Position numbers and translations under genes: made by a program. 64,000 nt of DNA from Kiloniellaceae bacterium (lineage in GTDB: Bacteria; Pseudomonadota; Alphaproteobacteria; Kiloniellales; J153), in assembly GCA_021776175.1 (NCBI GenBank), contig JAJFGJ010000012.1, positions 1 through 64,000 of the forward strand, read 5' to 3'. The notes beneath the pieces were generated by a model, which searched no databases, was not told the DNA's origin, and worked only from the letters and a program-made list of their open reading frames with translations. Positions 35,952 to 44,857 of the stretch are shown one piece after another (position 1 is the first letter of the stretch; each line of letters starts with the position of its first letter).

Positions 35952-36857
35952 ATGGTCACCAATATCATGGACTGGGACAAGCTGCGGGTTTTTCACGCCG
36001 TGGCGGAGGCTGGCAGCTTCACCCATGCCGGCGAGATGTTGAATCTCAGCCAATCCGCGGTTAGCCGCCAGATAAGCACACTCGAGTCGAGCCTTAAGGT
36101 GCCCTTGTTCCACCGCCACGCCCGGGGCCTTATCCTAACCGAGCAGGGCGAGTTACTTTACCGGACCGCGCACGAGGTCTTCGGCAAACTGGCGATGACC
36201 GCGGCGCGCCTGACCGAAAGCAAGGACCGGCCCAAGGGACTGCTGAAAATCACGGCAACGGTGGCGCTTGGATCGACTTGGCTGGCTCCGCGCATGCGTG
36301 AGTTTATCGAAGTTTACCCGGAAATAGAGGTTCAGCTTCTGCTCACCGACGCCGAGCTCGATCTTTCGATGCGCGAAGCCGACATCGCCTTGCGATTGGC
36401 GCCGCCCCGGCAGGGCGACCTCATCCAGCGCCACCTGCTGACCGTACACATGAACGCTTACGCCGCCCCCAGCTACGTCAAGAAACACGGCATGCCGAAA
36501 ACGGCGGCGGATCTGGATAACCATCGCGTCGTTGTTTACGGCGAGACGATCCGCCCCCCGGTCCCCGATGTGAACTGGCTGCTCAAGGTCGGCGCCGGCA
36601 CGGACCACTTGCGCCGCCCCGCCATGACCGTCAACAACGTCTATGGAATCATGTTGGCGCTACAATCCGGCGCCGGAGTCGGCAGCCTGCCCGAGTTCAT
36701 GGGCGAGGGTCTAAGCGACCTGGTGCAAGTCCTGCCGGACTTGCAAGGACCGCATTTCGACGCCTATTTCGTCTATCCCGAGGAACTACGGTCCTCCAAG
36801 CGCCTCCAGGTATTTAGGGATTTTCTGCTGCGGAAGGTCGCGGAATCCCAATTTTAA
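35952..36857 (+). CDS. LysR family transcriptional regulator
   Basis: About 301 residues. N-terminal winged HTH: WDKLRVFHAVAEAGSFTHAGEMLNLSQSAVSRQISTLE-type sequence, then a periplasmic-binding-like effector domain (LLKITATVALGSTWLAPRMR, DADIALRLAPP-type segment, GAGVGSLPEF). The frame is open from a GTG at 35931 that overlaps the trxB stop; ATGs at 35952 and 35967 (MDWDKLRV) are the more natural starts. It is unusual in sitting downstream of and in line with trxB rather than divergent from a target; the regulon is unknown. Confidence 0.9.
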   Translation: MVTNIMDWDKLRVFHAVAEAGSFTHAGEMLNLSQSAVSRQISTLESSLKVPLFHRHARGLILTEQGELLYRTAHEVFGKLAMTAARLTESKDRPKGLLKITATVALGSTWLAPRMREFIEVYPEIEVQLLLTDAELDLSMREADIALRLAPPRQGDLIQRHLLTVHMNAYAAPSYVKKHGMPKTAADLDNHRVVVYGETIRPPVPDVNWLLKVGAGTDHLRRPAMTVNNVYGIMLALQSGAGVGSLPEFMGEGLSDLVQVLPDLQGPHFDAYFVYPEELRSSKRLQVFRDFLLRKVAESQF

Positions 36858-36889
36858 CCCCTGATGCCCCTTGGCCGGGCCAGGAAAGT

Positions 36890-36919
36890 TTGAGACAACC
36901 TATTGTTATAGATTATAGA
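36890..36919 (+). promoter_or_regulatory. Sigma-70 promoter of the 6S RNA candidate
   Basis: TTGAGA (36890-36895), 18-bp spacer, TATAGA (36914-36919), immediately upstream of the 6S-like sequence in an intergenic region with no protein gene. Confidence 0.6.
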
Positions 36920-37141
36920 TTTCCTGCGGTGTGGCCTTACTGCCGCACATCGCGCAAAGAGGCATGCGCTTAGTGCATGGCTTCCCTGCCGAATTCGCAC
37001 CTGGAGAATTAGCGAAGTAGTATTATGTTTTACTTGTGCTGCATCGCAGCATACTCGGTCCCGCCTGGGGTTTTTCCCTGGGCCCGGACCGCACGTCTCC
37101 CAGACGTGAAGCCTCCCTGTTAAACTTGCCGGGAAATCTAC
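36920..37141 (+). ncRNA. ssrS: Probable 6S RNA
   Basis: A 432-bp gene-free gap (36858-37289) holds a promoter, a structured sequence and a strong terminator. The 5' part TTTCCTGCGGTGTGG and the 3' part GAAGCCTCCCTGTTAAACTT resemble the ends of 6S RNA; the middle has GCATACTCGGTCC, like the GCAUGCUCGGUCC of E. coli 6S. The closing stem is visible: TAGATTTCC at 36917-36925 pairs perfectly with GGAAATCTA at 37132-37140. At about 220 nt it is longer than E. coli 6S (184 nt). 6S RNA binds sigma-70 holoenzyme as a promoter mimic in stationary phase. Called by eye from motifs and pairing, not by a covariance model. Confidence 0.65.
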
Positions 37142-37160
37142 GATTTCCCGGCTTTTTCTT
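37128..37160 (+). terminator. Rho-independent terminator overlapping the 6S 3' end
   Basis: An 11-bp perfect stem, GCCGGGAAATC (37128-37138) with GATTTCCCGGC (37142-37152), 3-nt loop, then TTTTTCTTT. The left arm is the same sequence that closes the 6S stem with the 5' end, so the two pairings compete. Confidence 0.85.
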
Positions 37161-37289
37161 TGCCCGCCATCCGTAATCCGCACCGGTGCGGTTTTGAAAC
37201 GCCCAGGCCCCCGCGCAAGACTTTTCAGGTCGAGCAAGCGCCGTTAATATCTTGGCCGTCCGCCACAGTACCCAAAAAAAATTATTGCC

Positions 37290-38210
37290 ATGATAGATGC
37301 CGCGTTCGCCCCAAAGTTTCTGTTTCTCTACGGCTTTATCGCTACGGCTCTTATTGTCCATTATCGCGGCAACGCGCGCCTTAGCTTCACGCGCCAGCTA
37401 ACAGATCATTCAACTTTCCTGGCACCTTTCAATTGTCTTTTATATCTGTTTTCAGCGGTCCCCAATCGGCCGGTCTTGGAAGTAGACGACTTCCCCGAGC
37501 TAAAGATCTTGTCCGACAATTGGGAGACCATCCGCGATGAGGCCGTTGCCTTGCGCCAAGAAGGCGCCATCCGAGCGTCGGACTCCTACGACGATTTGGG
37601 CTTCAACTCCTTCTTCAAGACAGGTTGGACCCGGTTTTACCTGAAATGGTACGAGGGCGAGTTGCCTTCGGCACGCACGGGCTGCCCCAAAACAGTGGCC
37701 CTGCTCCAGCAAATACCGGGCATACACGGCGCCATGTTCGCGTCTCTGCCGCCTAGCGGTTCCCTGGTCGCGCACCGCGACCCCTACGCCGGTTCCCTGC
37801 GCTACCACCTTGGGTTGGTGACGCCGAACGACGACAGGTGCCGGATTTACATCGATGGCGAGCCCTACAGCTGGCGCGATGGCGAAGGTATCGTGTTCGA
37901 CGAGACTTACATCCACAAGGCTATCAACGATGCGGATACCGACCGCATTATTCTGTTTTGCGATATCGAACGGCCGATGCGCAATCGAGCCGCGCGTGCC
38001 TACAACCGATTTTTCTCAAAGTATCTTATCGGCCTGTCGGCGACGAAAAACGTGCCCGGCGAACACGTCGGCGCGCTTAATCGCGGGTTCAAGTACGTTT
38101 ATGCGGTCCGGCGCAAGGCCAAGGCGCTGAAGGCTTATAACCGGCGTCTTTACTACGCCCTCAAGTACGCGCTCTTCGGCGGCGTCTTGTACTGGATTTT
38201 CCTGACCTGA
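37290..38210 (+). CDS. lpxO: Lipid A 2-hydroxylase LpxO (Asp/Asn beta-hydroxylase family)
   Basis: 306 residues, the LpxO length, with an N-terminal membrane helix (FLFLYGFIATALIVHY). Fe(II)/2-oxoglutarate dioxygenase that 2-hydroxylates a secondary acyl chain of lipid A at the inner membrane. Strong match to Salmonella-type LpxO as I recall it: RQLTDHSTFLAP, DDLGFNSFFKTGWTRFYLKW, the iron ligand in HRDPYAGSLRYHLGL, DGEPYSWRDGEGIVFDETYIHKA with the second His, and the basic C terminus YNRRLYYALKYALFGGVLYW. It is preceded by the 6S RNA terminator and convergent with msrP. Confidence 0.9.
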   Translation: MIDAAFAPKFLFLYGFIATALIVHYRGNARLSFTRQLTDHSTFLAPFNCLLYLFSAVPNRPVLEVDDFPELKILSDNWETIRDEAVALRQEGAIRASDSYDDLGFNSFFKTGWTRFYLKWYEGELPSARTGCPKTVALLQQIPGIHGAMFASLPPSGSLVAHRDPYAGSLRYHLGLVTPNDDRCRIYIDGEPYSWRDGEGIVFDETYIHKAINDADTDRIILFCDIERPMRNRAARAYNRFFSKYLIGLSATKNVPGEHVGALNRGFKYVYAVRRKAKALKAYNRRLYYALKYALFGGVLYWIFLT

Positions 38211-38226
38211 CCGCCCCTCGGCACCG

Positions 38227-39234
38227 CTACATGTATAGCTTCTCGTTTTCCATGCCCGTATAGAGGCCGGCGACGAATTCGCCGTAGCCATTGAAAGGCA
38301 GCGTGGGCACTCGTTCGTTACCTCCGAGCACGCGCTCGCTCGCCTGACTCCAGCGCGGATGAGGAACCTTGGGGTTCACATTGGCCCAGAACCCGTATTC
38401 CGCCGCCTGAATTTCCTGCCAAAACGAAACCGGACGCCGATCCGTAAACTCGAAGCGGACGATTCCCTTGATCGACTTGAAGCCGTATTTCCACGGCACG
38501 GCCAGGCGCAGCGGCGCCCCGTTTTGCTTCGGCATGGCCTTGCTGTAAATGCCGGTAGCCATGAAGGCGAGATCGTTCGTCGCCTCCGCGATGGTCAAAC
38601 CCTCGACATAGGGCCAGGGATACCAGGACGCCTTTTGCCCGCCCGCGACCTCCGGGTTCTCGAAGCTCTCCATCTTGAGGTACTTCGCCGCGCCGAGCGG
38701 GCGGGCGAAATCGACCAGAGCCTTGAGGGCGAAGCCGCTCCAGGGCACCGCCATGGACCAAGCCTCGACGCAACGATGCCGGTAGAGGCGTTCTTCCAAG
38801 GGCATCTTGGCCAAGAGATCGTCGATGCCGATCTCCATGGGTTTTTCGACCATGCCGGCGATGCTGACGACCCAGGGGCGGATCGGCAGGGCTTGCGCCT
38901 TTTGCCATATGTTCTTCGACGACCCGAATTCGTAATAGTTGTTATAGCTCGTCGCGTCCTTCTCGGCGGTCAGATCGCGATCGAGCCGATAACGCATGTT
39001 ACGTTGTACCGGATAAAGCTTGGCACTGGGATCGGGCATGGCCGCCGCCTCGCCCGCCGCGAGTTGCGTTGCTTGCGCCGGCGCATCGTCACAGGCCGTC
39101 AACAACCCGCCGCCGGCGAGAAGAACCGGTCCGGCCACCGCCATTTTCAGCAAGCGCCGCCGGTCCAGATAAACATTTTCGGGCGTCGCCTGCGATTCTT
39201 TGAGTTCCCAGCCGCGCTTGATCTTAAGCAACAT
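38227..39234 (-). CDS. msrP: Protein-methionine-sulfoxide reductase catalytic subunit MsrP (YedY)
   Basis: 335 residues. Tat signal DRRRLLKMAVAGPVLLAGG starts near residue 24. The sulfite-oxidase-type molybdopterin fold has the Mo-ligating cysteine at C155 (YRHRCVEAWSM), plus KYGFKSIKGIVRFEF and the C-terminal NGYGEFVAGLYTGMENEKLYM. It repairs oxidised methionines in periplasmic proteins. The membrane haem subunit msrQ, often adjacent, is not seen on either side. Start 39234 has AAGGA 9 bp upstream. Confidence 0.92.
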   Translation of the reverse strand: MLLKIKRGWELKESQATPENVYLDRRRLLKMAVAGPVLLAGGGLLTACDDAPAQATQLAAGEAAAMPDPSAKLYPVQRNMRYRLDRDLTAEKDATSYNNYYEFGSSKNIWQKAQALPIRPWVVSIAGMVEKPMEIGIDDLLAKMPLEERLYRHRCVEAWSMAVPWSGFALKALVDFARPLGAAKYLKMESFENPEVAGGQKASWYPWPYVEGLTIAEATNDLAFMATGIYSKAMPKQNGAPLRLAVPWKYGFKSIKGIVRFEFTDRRPVSFWQEIQAAEYGFWANVNPKVPHPRWSQASERVLGGNERVPTLPFNGYGEFVAGLYTGMENEKLYM

Positions 39235-39426
39235 GCGTCAACGTCCTTTGCCAATAAACCTCATAGCGAAATGGGCCGCCTGCCGCCCGGATGTCGAGTG
39301 TCGCGTTAGGCTACAATCCAGCTGTGTCACAGAGCATAGCATGGCCCTATAAGGACTAGGTTAGGTGGTAAATATCACGTGGTCATCACGGAGATACGCC
39401 GCTTCCGCCGCGATATCCAAAACCGG

Positions 39427-40230
39427 CTAAGCCGTGATGTCGAGCCGGATGCCACCCAGGGTTCCAAAATCCGCGGTCAGGGAGTCGCCGGTCTCGGCAT
39501 AAATGAAGGGGGTGACGACCCCGGTGGTGACGATATCGCCGGCCTTGAGGCCGCGGCCACCGGCCGGTGCTTGCCCGGCCAGCCAGGCCAGGGCATCGAG
39601 AGGATGGCCAAGGGCATTGGCGCCCTGGCCACGGCCTTCCTCGCGGCCGTTGCGGCGGAACACCACGCCGTGCCCGGCAAGGTCGAGCGATCGCCAATCC
39701 TCCATGCTTGGCCCCAAAACCAGACACCCATGCACCCCGTTATCCGCTATCAGGCCGGGGGCCCCCGCCTCACGCCAGGCCTCGCCATAGGCGCTGGTCA
39801 CGACTTCAAAGGCCGGATGAAGGCTCGCCACCGCACCGGCGGCATCGGCGCGTGAGTAGCCTTCGCCGCGCGGTGCCAAATCGTGACCGAGCCGCACCGC
39901 GAACTCGGGCTCTATGAGGCAAAAATTGAAATCAGCGAGGGACAATCTGGCCGGACTATCCAAAATCCGGTCCGCCGGGATGCAGCCATAAAAGGGGCCG
40001 TCCAGGGCCAGGAACTCTTGCGCCGCGCGACTGGTCGCGCCGATCTTGAATCCAGCGATGCCGGTGCGCGCGCGCCCCTGGCACAGGATGTCCACTACCG
40101 CCGCTTGGATTTCGTAGGCAGCCGAAATAGTTTCGGGCGCCCATCCCTGGGCAAGCCCGGCGATGGGTTGCCGATCGCGCCGCGCCGCGATCAGTGCGGC
40201 GGCGGCGCGATTTGCAACGGTACCGGTCAT
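39427..40230 (-). CDS. 2-keto-4-pentenoate hydratase-like (fumarylacetoacetase superfamily) protein
   Basis: 267 residues of the MhpD/2-oxopent-4-enoate hydratase group, metal-dependent enzymes in aromatic meta-cleavage pathways. Features: AAYEIQAAVVDILCQ, GFKIGATSRAAQEFL, the metal-site IEPEFAVRLGHDL (around residue 110) with the paired acidic residues of HPAFEVVTSAY, and LKAGDIVTTGVVTPFIYAETGD near the end. No other ring-cleavage genes are near, so the physiological substrate is unknown. The 192-bp gap to msrP holds nothing recognised. Confidence 0.8.
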   Translation of the reverse strand: MTGTVANRAAAALIAARRDRQPIAGLAQGWAPETISAAYEIQAAVVDILCQGRARTGIAGFKIGATSRAAQEFLALDGPFYGCIPADRILDSPARLSLADFNFCLIEPEFAVRLGHDLAPRGEGYSRADAAGAVASLHPAFEVVTSAYGEAWREAGAPGLIADNGVHGCLVLGPSMEDWRSLDLAGHGVVFRRNGREEGRGQGANALGHPLDALAWLAGQAPAGGRGLKAGDIVTTGVVTPFIYAETGDSLTADFGTLGGIRLDITA

Positions 40231-40261
40231 GGGCCGTCCAAAGTCTTACATCACTAACTAT

Positions 40262-42298
40262 CTAATGCGCGTCGTCGGATTGCTGCGATTGGATCACCTT
40301 GTCCGCCAAGCGGCCGGTTAGTTCCTGAAGGTGATCGAAACTATGCTCAAAGCTGCCGACCCCGAAGGTCAGGGACCGCAATTCGATGATCAGATCCTGA
40401 AGCTCCGCCTGTGGCAGGTGACACTTCAGGTTATCCCAGCCGTCCCAGCCAGGCTTCGCCTCGAAACCTAGGATCTGTCCACGCCGGCCGCTGACTAGGC
40501 CATGGATCTTGGACGTGAACTCGTTGGGAACCGAGATCGTCACATCGTAGATGGGTTCCAGCAGCACCGGCTGACAATTGGGCATGCCCTCGCTCATGGC
40601 CAAACGCCCGGCGGTCTTGAACGCCATGTCCGAGCTGTCGACCGAGTGGAATTGCCCATCGAACAACGTGACTGCAACATCGACGACCGGGAAGCCCAGG
40701 GGCCCACGCTGCAAATATTCCCGCGCCCCGGTTTCGACCGATGGAATGTACTGCCTGGGCACCGAGCCACCGACGATTTTGTCCACAAACTCGAAACCCT
40801 TGCCGCGTGGCTGGGGCGATATTTCGATCTGAACGTCGCCGAACTGTCCGTGCCCACCGCTCTGCCGCTTGAAGCGTGAGTGCTGCTTGGTGCCGCGCTT
40901 GATGGTTTCCTTGTACGCGGTTTGCTGCCGGGCGGTTTCGACCTCGACGTGAAATTTGCTGCTCAGGTGCTCAACCGCGAGTTGCAGGTGAATTTCGCCC
41001 TGCCCCCAAATCAGCATCTGATGGGTGTCGGCGTTGTGTTCCAACTCCAGCGAGGGGTCTTCCTCGATCAGCTTGGCGATACTGCCCGTCAGCTTGACTT
41101 CGTCCTGCCGATTCTTGGGCGTGATGGCCAGGCCGAAGACCGGCTTGAGCGTCTCGGGCGAAGCCATATCCGGATTTTCAATTCGCTCGCCATCCCGCAA
41201 GAGGTTGCCGGTCTGCGGGTTTTCCATGCGCCCGAAGGCGATCAACTCGCCGAGTCCCGCTTCGGCAATCTTCAAGTTATCGGAGCCCATCATGCGGTAA
41301 AGCCCGGAAACCCTCTCGCCGCCGATCGTCATGCCGTCCTTGGCGCCGCCGTTCCACACCCGCGCTAGAGTCATCTTTCCAGTGTGCGCCTGATGGAAGA
41401 CACGGATGACGGACGCCGAAAACTCATCTCCCAGGGGGATACTCAAGCGCTCGGCGGTCGTTTCGGGCGGTGGGGTTTCGTGGCGCAAGGCCTTCCACAG
41501 CCGGGTGATACCATTACTGGCCTCGGCCGAGCCGAACAGCACCGGCACGATCAGATCCTCCCGCAGATCCTTGGTCAGCTGTCCGTAAACTTCGCCGGTC
41601 GCCGGTATCTGGTCCTCGAGCAACTGCTCAAGCAAGGTGTCGTCAAAGTCAGCCAGGGATTCCAGCATGACCTGGCGGGCTTCGCCCTCGCGTTCCTTGA
41701 TCCCTTCCGGCATCTGGATGGGATCGGACGTGGCGCTGTCCTTGTAGCGGTAGGCCCGCTCGCTCACCAGATCCACGAAGCCGCTAATCTGTTCGCCATC
41801 GCGAATCGGCACTTGGCGCAAAACCAGAGGTTTCGAGGAAACCGCCTGCAGCGCCTCTAGGAGATCGCGGACCCGGGCTTCGGACTTATCCATCTTATTG
41901 ACGAACAGAATGTGCGGGATTTTAAAATCGTCGAGAACCTTGAATATGGGGGCCAGGGTCAGGGCCCGGCTGGGTTCCGGCTCGGCCACGACGACCGCTA
42001 TATCGGCGGCCATGAGGGAGGAATTGCGATCCTGGCTTAGCTCGACGGATCCGGGGCAGTCGATGAATGACCAACGGTCGCCCAAGTATTCGCAGTGTGA
42101 AACATTCGGCTCGACCGTCATTTGCCTGCGCCGGGCCTCGGGCGAGAAATCGCCCAGGGTGCTGCCCTGCGGAACGGAACCCTTGCGCGGGATCGCCTCG
42201 GCCGCGAACAAAAGGGCCTCCATCAGAGTCGTCTTGCCGCTGGTATACGGCCCTACGAGTACGGCGCAACGCGCCGCAGTGGTCTCCTGCCCGGACAT
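40262..42298 (-). CDS. Elongation factor G-like translational GTPase (paralogue)
   Basis: About 678 residues, similar in length to EF-G. P-loop GPYTSGKTTLMEAL, G3 DCPGSVEL (canonical EF-G has DTPGH), G4 NKMDKSEARV, then domain II, and domains III-V (QTAYKETIKRGTKQHSRFKRQSGG, GPLGFPVVDVAVTLFDG, PNEFTSKIHGLVSGRRGQILG). The altered G3, with Ser replacing the catalytic His of DxPGH, suggests a paralogue of the EF-G-like/FusA2 kind rather than the main translocase. Start 42298 has GGGAGG 5 bp upstream. Confidence 0.85.
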   Translation of the reverse strand: MSGQETTAARCAVLVGPYTSGKTTLMEALLFAAEAIPRKGSVPQGSTLGDFSPEARRRQMTVEPNVSHCEYLGDRWSFIDCPGSVELSQDRNSSLMAADIAVVVAEPEPSRALTLAPIFKVLDDFKIPHILFVNKMDKSEARVRDLLEALQAVSSKPLVLRQVPIRDGEQISGFVDLVSERAYRYKDSATSDPIQMPEGIKEREGEARQVMLESLADFDDTLLEQLLEDQIPATGEVYGQLTKDLREDLIVPVLFGSAEASNGITRLWKALRHETPPPETTAERLSIPLGDEFSASVIRVFHQAHTGKMTLARVWNGGAKDGMTIGGERVSGLYRMMGSDNLKIAEAGLGELIAFGRMENPQTGNLLRDGERIENPDMASPETLKPVFGLAITPKNRQDEVKLTGSIAKLIEEDPSLELEHNADTHQMLIWGQGEIHLQLAVEHLSSKFHVEVETARQQTAYKETIKRGTKQHSRFKRQSGGHGQFGDVQIEISPQPRGKGFEFVDKIVGGSVPRQYIPSVETGAREYLQRGPLGFPVVDVAVTLFDGQFHSVDSSDMAFKTAGRLAMSEGMPNCQPVLLEPIYDVTISVPNEFTSKIHGLVSGRRGQILGFEAKPGWDGWDNLKCHLPQAELQDLIIELRSLTFGVGSFEHSFDHLQELTGRLADKVIQSQQSDDAH

Positions 42299-42545
42299 GC
42301 CAACCTCCCTGTGATTATACTCCCATCTATGGCCCGGCACCCGGTTCGCCGGATACGGCCTCAGCCATGTTTTCAAACTGTGGCGTAAGCGGCAACAGAA
42401 AACGCCCATTGGGGCAACTTAGCTGCCCTCATGGCTCACATTGCACCAATATTAATGTTAACATGGGCCAGAAATAGGAGCCTGGAACAGCCAAAGGCAG
42501 TCCCGTCGATGACCGGAAACGGGTTCCTCACTGGGAGGATACACC

Positions 42546-42866
42546 ATGTGCGAGATATTCGCCGGGCAGGACCCGGCCAGCTATGCCTACGTCGCCCGCT
42601 CGGTCCGCCTGGCGGGCCACGCCACGAGCATACGCCTGGAAGCGGCTTTCTGGGATATTCTGGACGAGATCGCGCAGCACCAGGGGCTAACGACGCCGCG
42701 ATTCCTTTCGACCCTTTACGACGAGGTGATGGAGCTGCGGGGCGGTATCGCCAATTTTTCCTCGCTGCTACGCGTCGCCTGCGTGCTTCACTTGCGCCGT
42801 CCGGAACTTATGGCGGACCTGGCACAGGCCGCGCTCGACCAAGCGGCGTTGGAAGCCGCCGAGTAG
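42546..42866 (+). CDS. Ribbon-helix-helix domain protein
   Basis: 106 residues with a RHH_4-type fold: RSVRLAGHATSIRLEAAFWDILDEIAQHQGLT, where the beta strand precedes two helices. Such proteins bind DNA as dimers; targets are unknown. GGAGG lies 7 bp upstream of the ATG, and the codon pattern is that of its neighbours. The 247-bp gap upstream (42299-42545) separates it from the divergent EF-G-like gene. Confidence 0.78.
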   Translation: MCEIFAGQDPASYAYVARSVRLAGHATSIRLEAAFWDILDEIAQHQGLTTPRFLSTLYDEVMELRGGIANFSSLLRVACVLHLRRPELMADLAQAALDQAALEAAE

Positions 42867-42947
42867 CCGCCGGGGTGTGGGCAGGTTTACAGCACCGACG
42901 CTTCCGGCGGGAAACCCGGCCCGCGGGCTTCCCACCGGGTTCTGTCG

Positions 42948-43517
42948 TCAGTGACTGACTTTTAGAAGAGGCTGAATGCCATCGAAGACCGGCTCGAGGG
43001 CAACGCCAAGCGCATCGCCGAATTTGCTAACCCCGATATAAGTCGTGATCGTGAAAACCGCCTCGACGATCTGAGGTTCGGTAAAATGTTGATGGAGGCG
43101 ATCCCAGAGTTCCTTGGAAACCCGGTTGGCATCGACGCCAATCTGTACCGTCAGGTCCATCAGGGCTTTTTCGGCGTCGGTGAAATTCGGGCTTGTCTTG
43201 TAGCGGTCGTCGCCGATGTCGGCGATTTTTTCTTCGGAAATCCCAAGCCGCTTGGAAAGGGTCTCGTGCTGCACGACACAGTATTGGCAGTCGTTGCGGT
43301 GCGTCGCCTTCAAGATCAGCAATTCCTTGGTAACCCAATCGAGCTCGCCATCCTTCAGAATCGCCATGACGATGTCGGTAAAGAGTCCCCCCAACTCCGG
43401 CGTGTGGCCAAACACCTTGAAGATATTCAGCAGCATTTCGAATCTGTCCTCGGCCTTGTCGTAAAAGGCCAGGGTCTCGCCTGATGCTTGTTCGCGTTCG
43501 ACATAAGAGACAGCCAT
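42948..43517 (-). CDS. Carboxymuconolactone decarboxylase/AhpD-like alkylhydroperoxidase-family protein
   Basis: About 189 residues. The AhpD-type motif CxxCxxxH is intact in NDCQYCVVQHETLSKRLG, following the conserved EHLxxxKxxKxxC-like helix (TKELLILKATHRN). This suggests a thiol-based peroxidase or disulfide redox role rather than lactone decarboxylation. Start 43517 has AAGGAGG upstream. The TetR gene lies 46 bp upstream on the same strand, so they probably form a two-gene operon in which the regulator controls itself and this enzyme. Confidence 0.85.
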   Translation of the reverse strand: MAVSYVEREQASGETLAFYDKAEDRFEMLLNIFKVFGHTPELGGLFTDIVMAILKDGELDWVTKELLILKATHRNDCQYCVVQHETLSKRLGISEEKIADIGDDRYKTSPNFTDAEKALMDLTVQIGVDANRVSKELWDRLHQHFTEPQIVEAVFTITTYIGVSKFGDALGVALEPVFDGIQPLLKVSH

Positions 43518-43563
43518 AGAATCCTCCTTTATTTGACTATTTGTTCCAAGCAACGATTGTTAT

Positions 43564-44145
43564 TCACCCCAACATGGCGCGCGCCTGATTGGCGACGGAA
43601 CGCAGTAAGGATTCCTCTGGCCGGCTGCGCGAAAAAACACGCATGGCGATAAACAAGCCCAAAAGTGCGCGGGCGGTATCCACCGGGGCGATATGGGCCG
43701 GGATTTCGCCCACGGCCTGCCCCCGCTCAATTCCGTCGCGAAAAAAGGTTTCCATTTCGATCAGGCTATTTCTCACGAACGCGGACACCTCTTGGTCATG
43801 GGGCGAAAGCTCCAGTGCCGTATTGACCAGCAGACAGCCACTGCACGAACCGCCCTCGACAGCGGCGGCGATAGCTTGCTCGAAGGCCGCGACGATTCCA
43901 TCGCGAGGCCCGTGCGCTCGAGTCAGGGACGCAACCCAGTCATGTAGATGAACCGCGCGGTATTGACGCAGCGCCCCTAGAAAGAGGCTGTGCTTGTCGC
44001 CAAAAGTCGCGTAGAGGCTGCCGCGGTTGATGCCCATGCAGTCGACGAGATCGTTAATCGACGTCGCCTCATAGCCCCGCGCCCAAAATGCGTGCATGGC
44101 TTTGGTCAGCGCCTCATCGGCATCGAAATTTTTTTCCCATGGCAT
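43564..44145 (-). CDS. TetR/AcrR family transcriptional regulator
   Basis: 193 residues. N-terminal HTH: AMHAFWARGYEATSINDLVDCMGINRGSLYATFGDKHSLFLGAL. The C-terminal domain (GGSCSGCLLVNTALELSPHD) belongs to the TetR_C_6-like group, with a SCSGC cysteine pair that could be redox-sensitive; this fits regulation of the adjacent AhpD-like gene, but is inference. The 273-bp gap before the divergent glyoxalase gene contains no certain operator. Confidence 0.88.
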   Translation of the reverse strand: MPWEKNFDADEALTKAMHAFWARGYEATSINDLVDCMGINRGSLYATFGDKHSLFLGALRQYRAVHLHDWVASLTRAHGPRDGIVAAFEQAIAAAVEGGSCSGCLLVNTALELSPHDQEVSAFVRNSLIEMETFFRDGIERGQAVGEIPAHIAPVDTARALLGLFIAMRVFSRSRPEESLLRSVANQARAMLG

Positions 44146-44418
44146 GGCGAACGGCCTCCGGTCCGAACGAAATCAATTCTCATTTGTCTGGAACGATCGG
44201 TCAAGACCAAGCCTCGCGGGCGCGAACCAAAAAATAACGATATTGTGGGTCTCAGTGAAAACCGTGCCTTAAAGCGGTCCGATTATTGGCGGTCTAACGG
44301 ATTTCCGGCCGAAGAATTCCGCGGACGGCAATGTAGTAACCGGCTACCACCACCCGCCCGCGCCGAGGGGCTAGGCTTATCCTCCGGGCACCACGCTATT
44401 GGGAGGCCGCGCACAGCC

Positions 44419-44814
44419 ATGGCCAAGGCAATCCATACCATGATCCGGGTCTTCGACCTGGATCGTTCAATCGCCTTCTATGATCAGGCCTTTGGCCTGA
44501 AAGTCGCCGATCACTTCGATTTCGACGGTTTCGCGCTGGTCTACCTGCGCAACGAGGAAAACGATTTCGAGATCGAGCTTACGCTCAACAAGGAGCAGAG
44601 CGAGCCCTACAGCCACGGCGACGGCTACGGCCACGTCGCGGTCTGCGTCGACGACGTGAAAGCCGAGCACAAGCGCTTCCAGGACCTGGGCCTCGACCCG
44701 AACGACGTCAAGGAATTCCACCGCGAAGGGGCGCTGATGGCGCGCTTCTTTTTCGTCCAGGACCCGGATGGCTACAAGATCGAGGTTCTGGAGCGGCACG
44801 GCCGCTATCGGTGA
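44419..44814 (+). CDS. gloA: Lactoylglutathione lyase (glyoxalase I)
   Basis: 131 residues, the GloA length. VOC fold with both beta-alpha-beta-beta-beta modules: IHTMIRVFDLDRSIAFYDQAFGLKV and YGHVAVCVDDVKAEHKRFQDLG. The four metal ligands of the family are present: His near residue 6, Glu in NDFEIELTLN, His in GYGHVAV, and Glu in YKIEVLER. It detoxifies methylglyoxal hemithioacetal to lactoylglutathione. GGGAGG lies 12 bp upstream of the start. Confidence 0.88.
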   Translation: MAKAIHTMIRVFDLDRSIAFYDQAFGLKVADHFDFDGFALVYLRNEENDFEIELTLNKEQSEPYSHGDGYGHVAVCVDDVKAEHKRFQDLGLDPNDVKEFHREGALMARFFFVQDPDGYKIEVLERHGRYR

Positions 44815-44857
44815 GCCAAACAACGAACAGCACAAGTAAGACAGAGGAGGAACACGC

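Noticed and set aside
44146..44418. TetR operator palindrome between the TetR and glyoxalase genes
   Set aside because: Only weak, imperfect dyads such as TTGTCTGGAACGATCGGTCAAG; not strong enough to report as a site.
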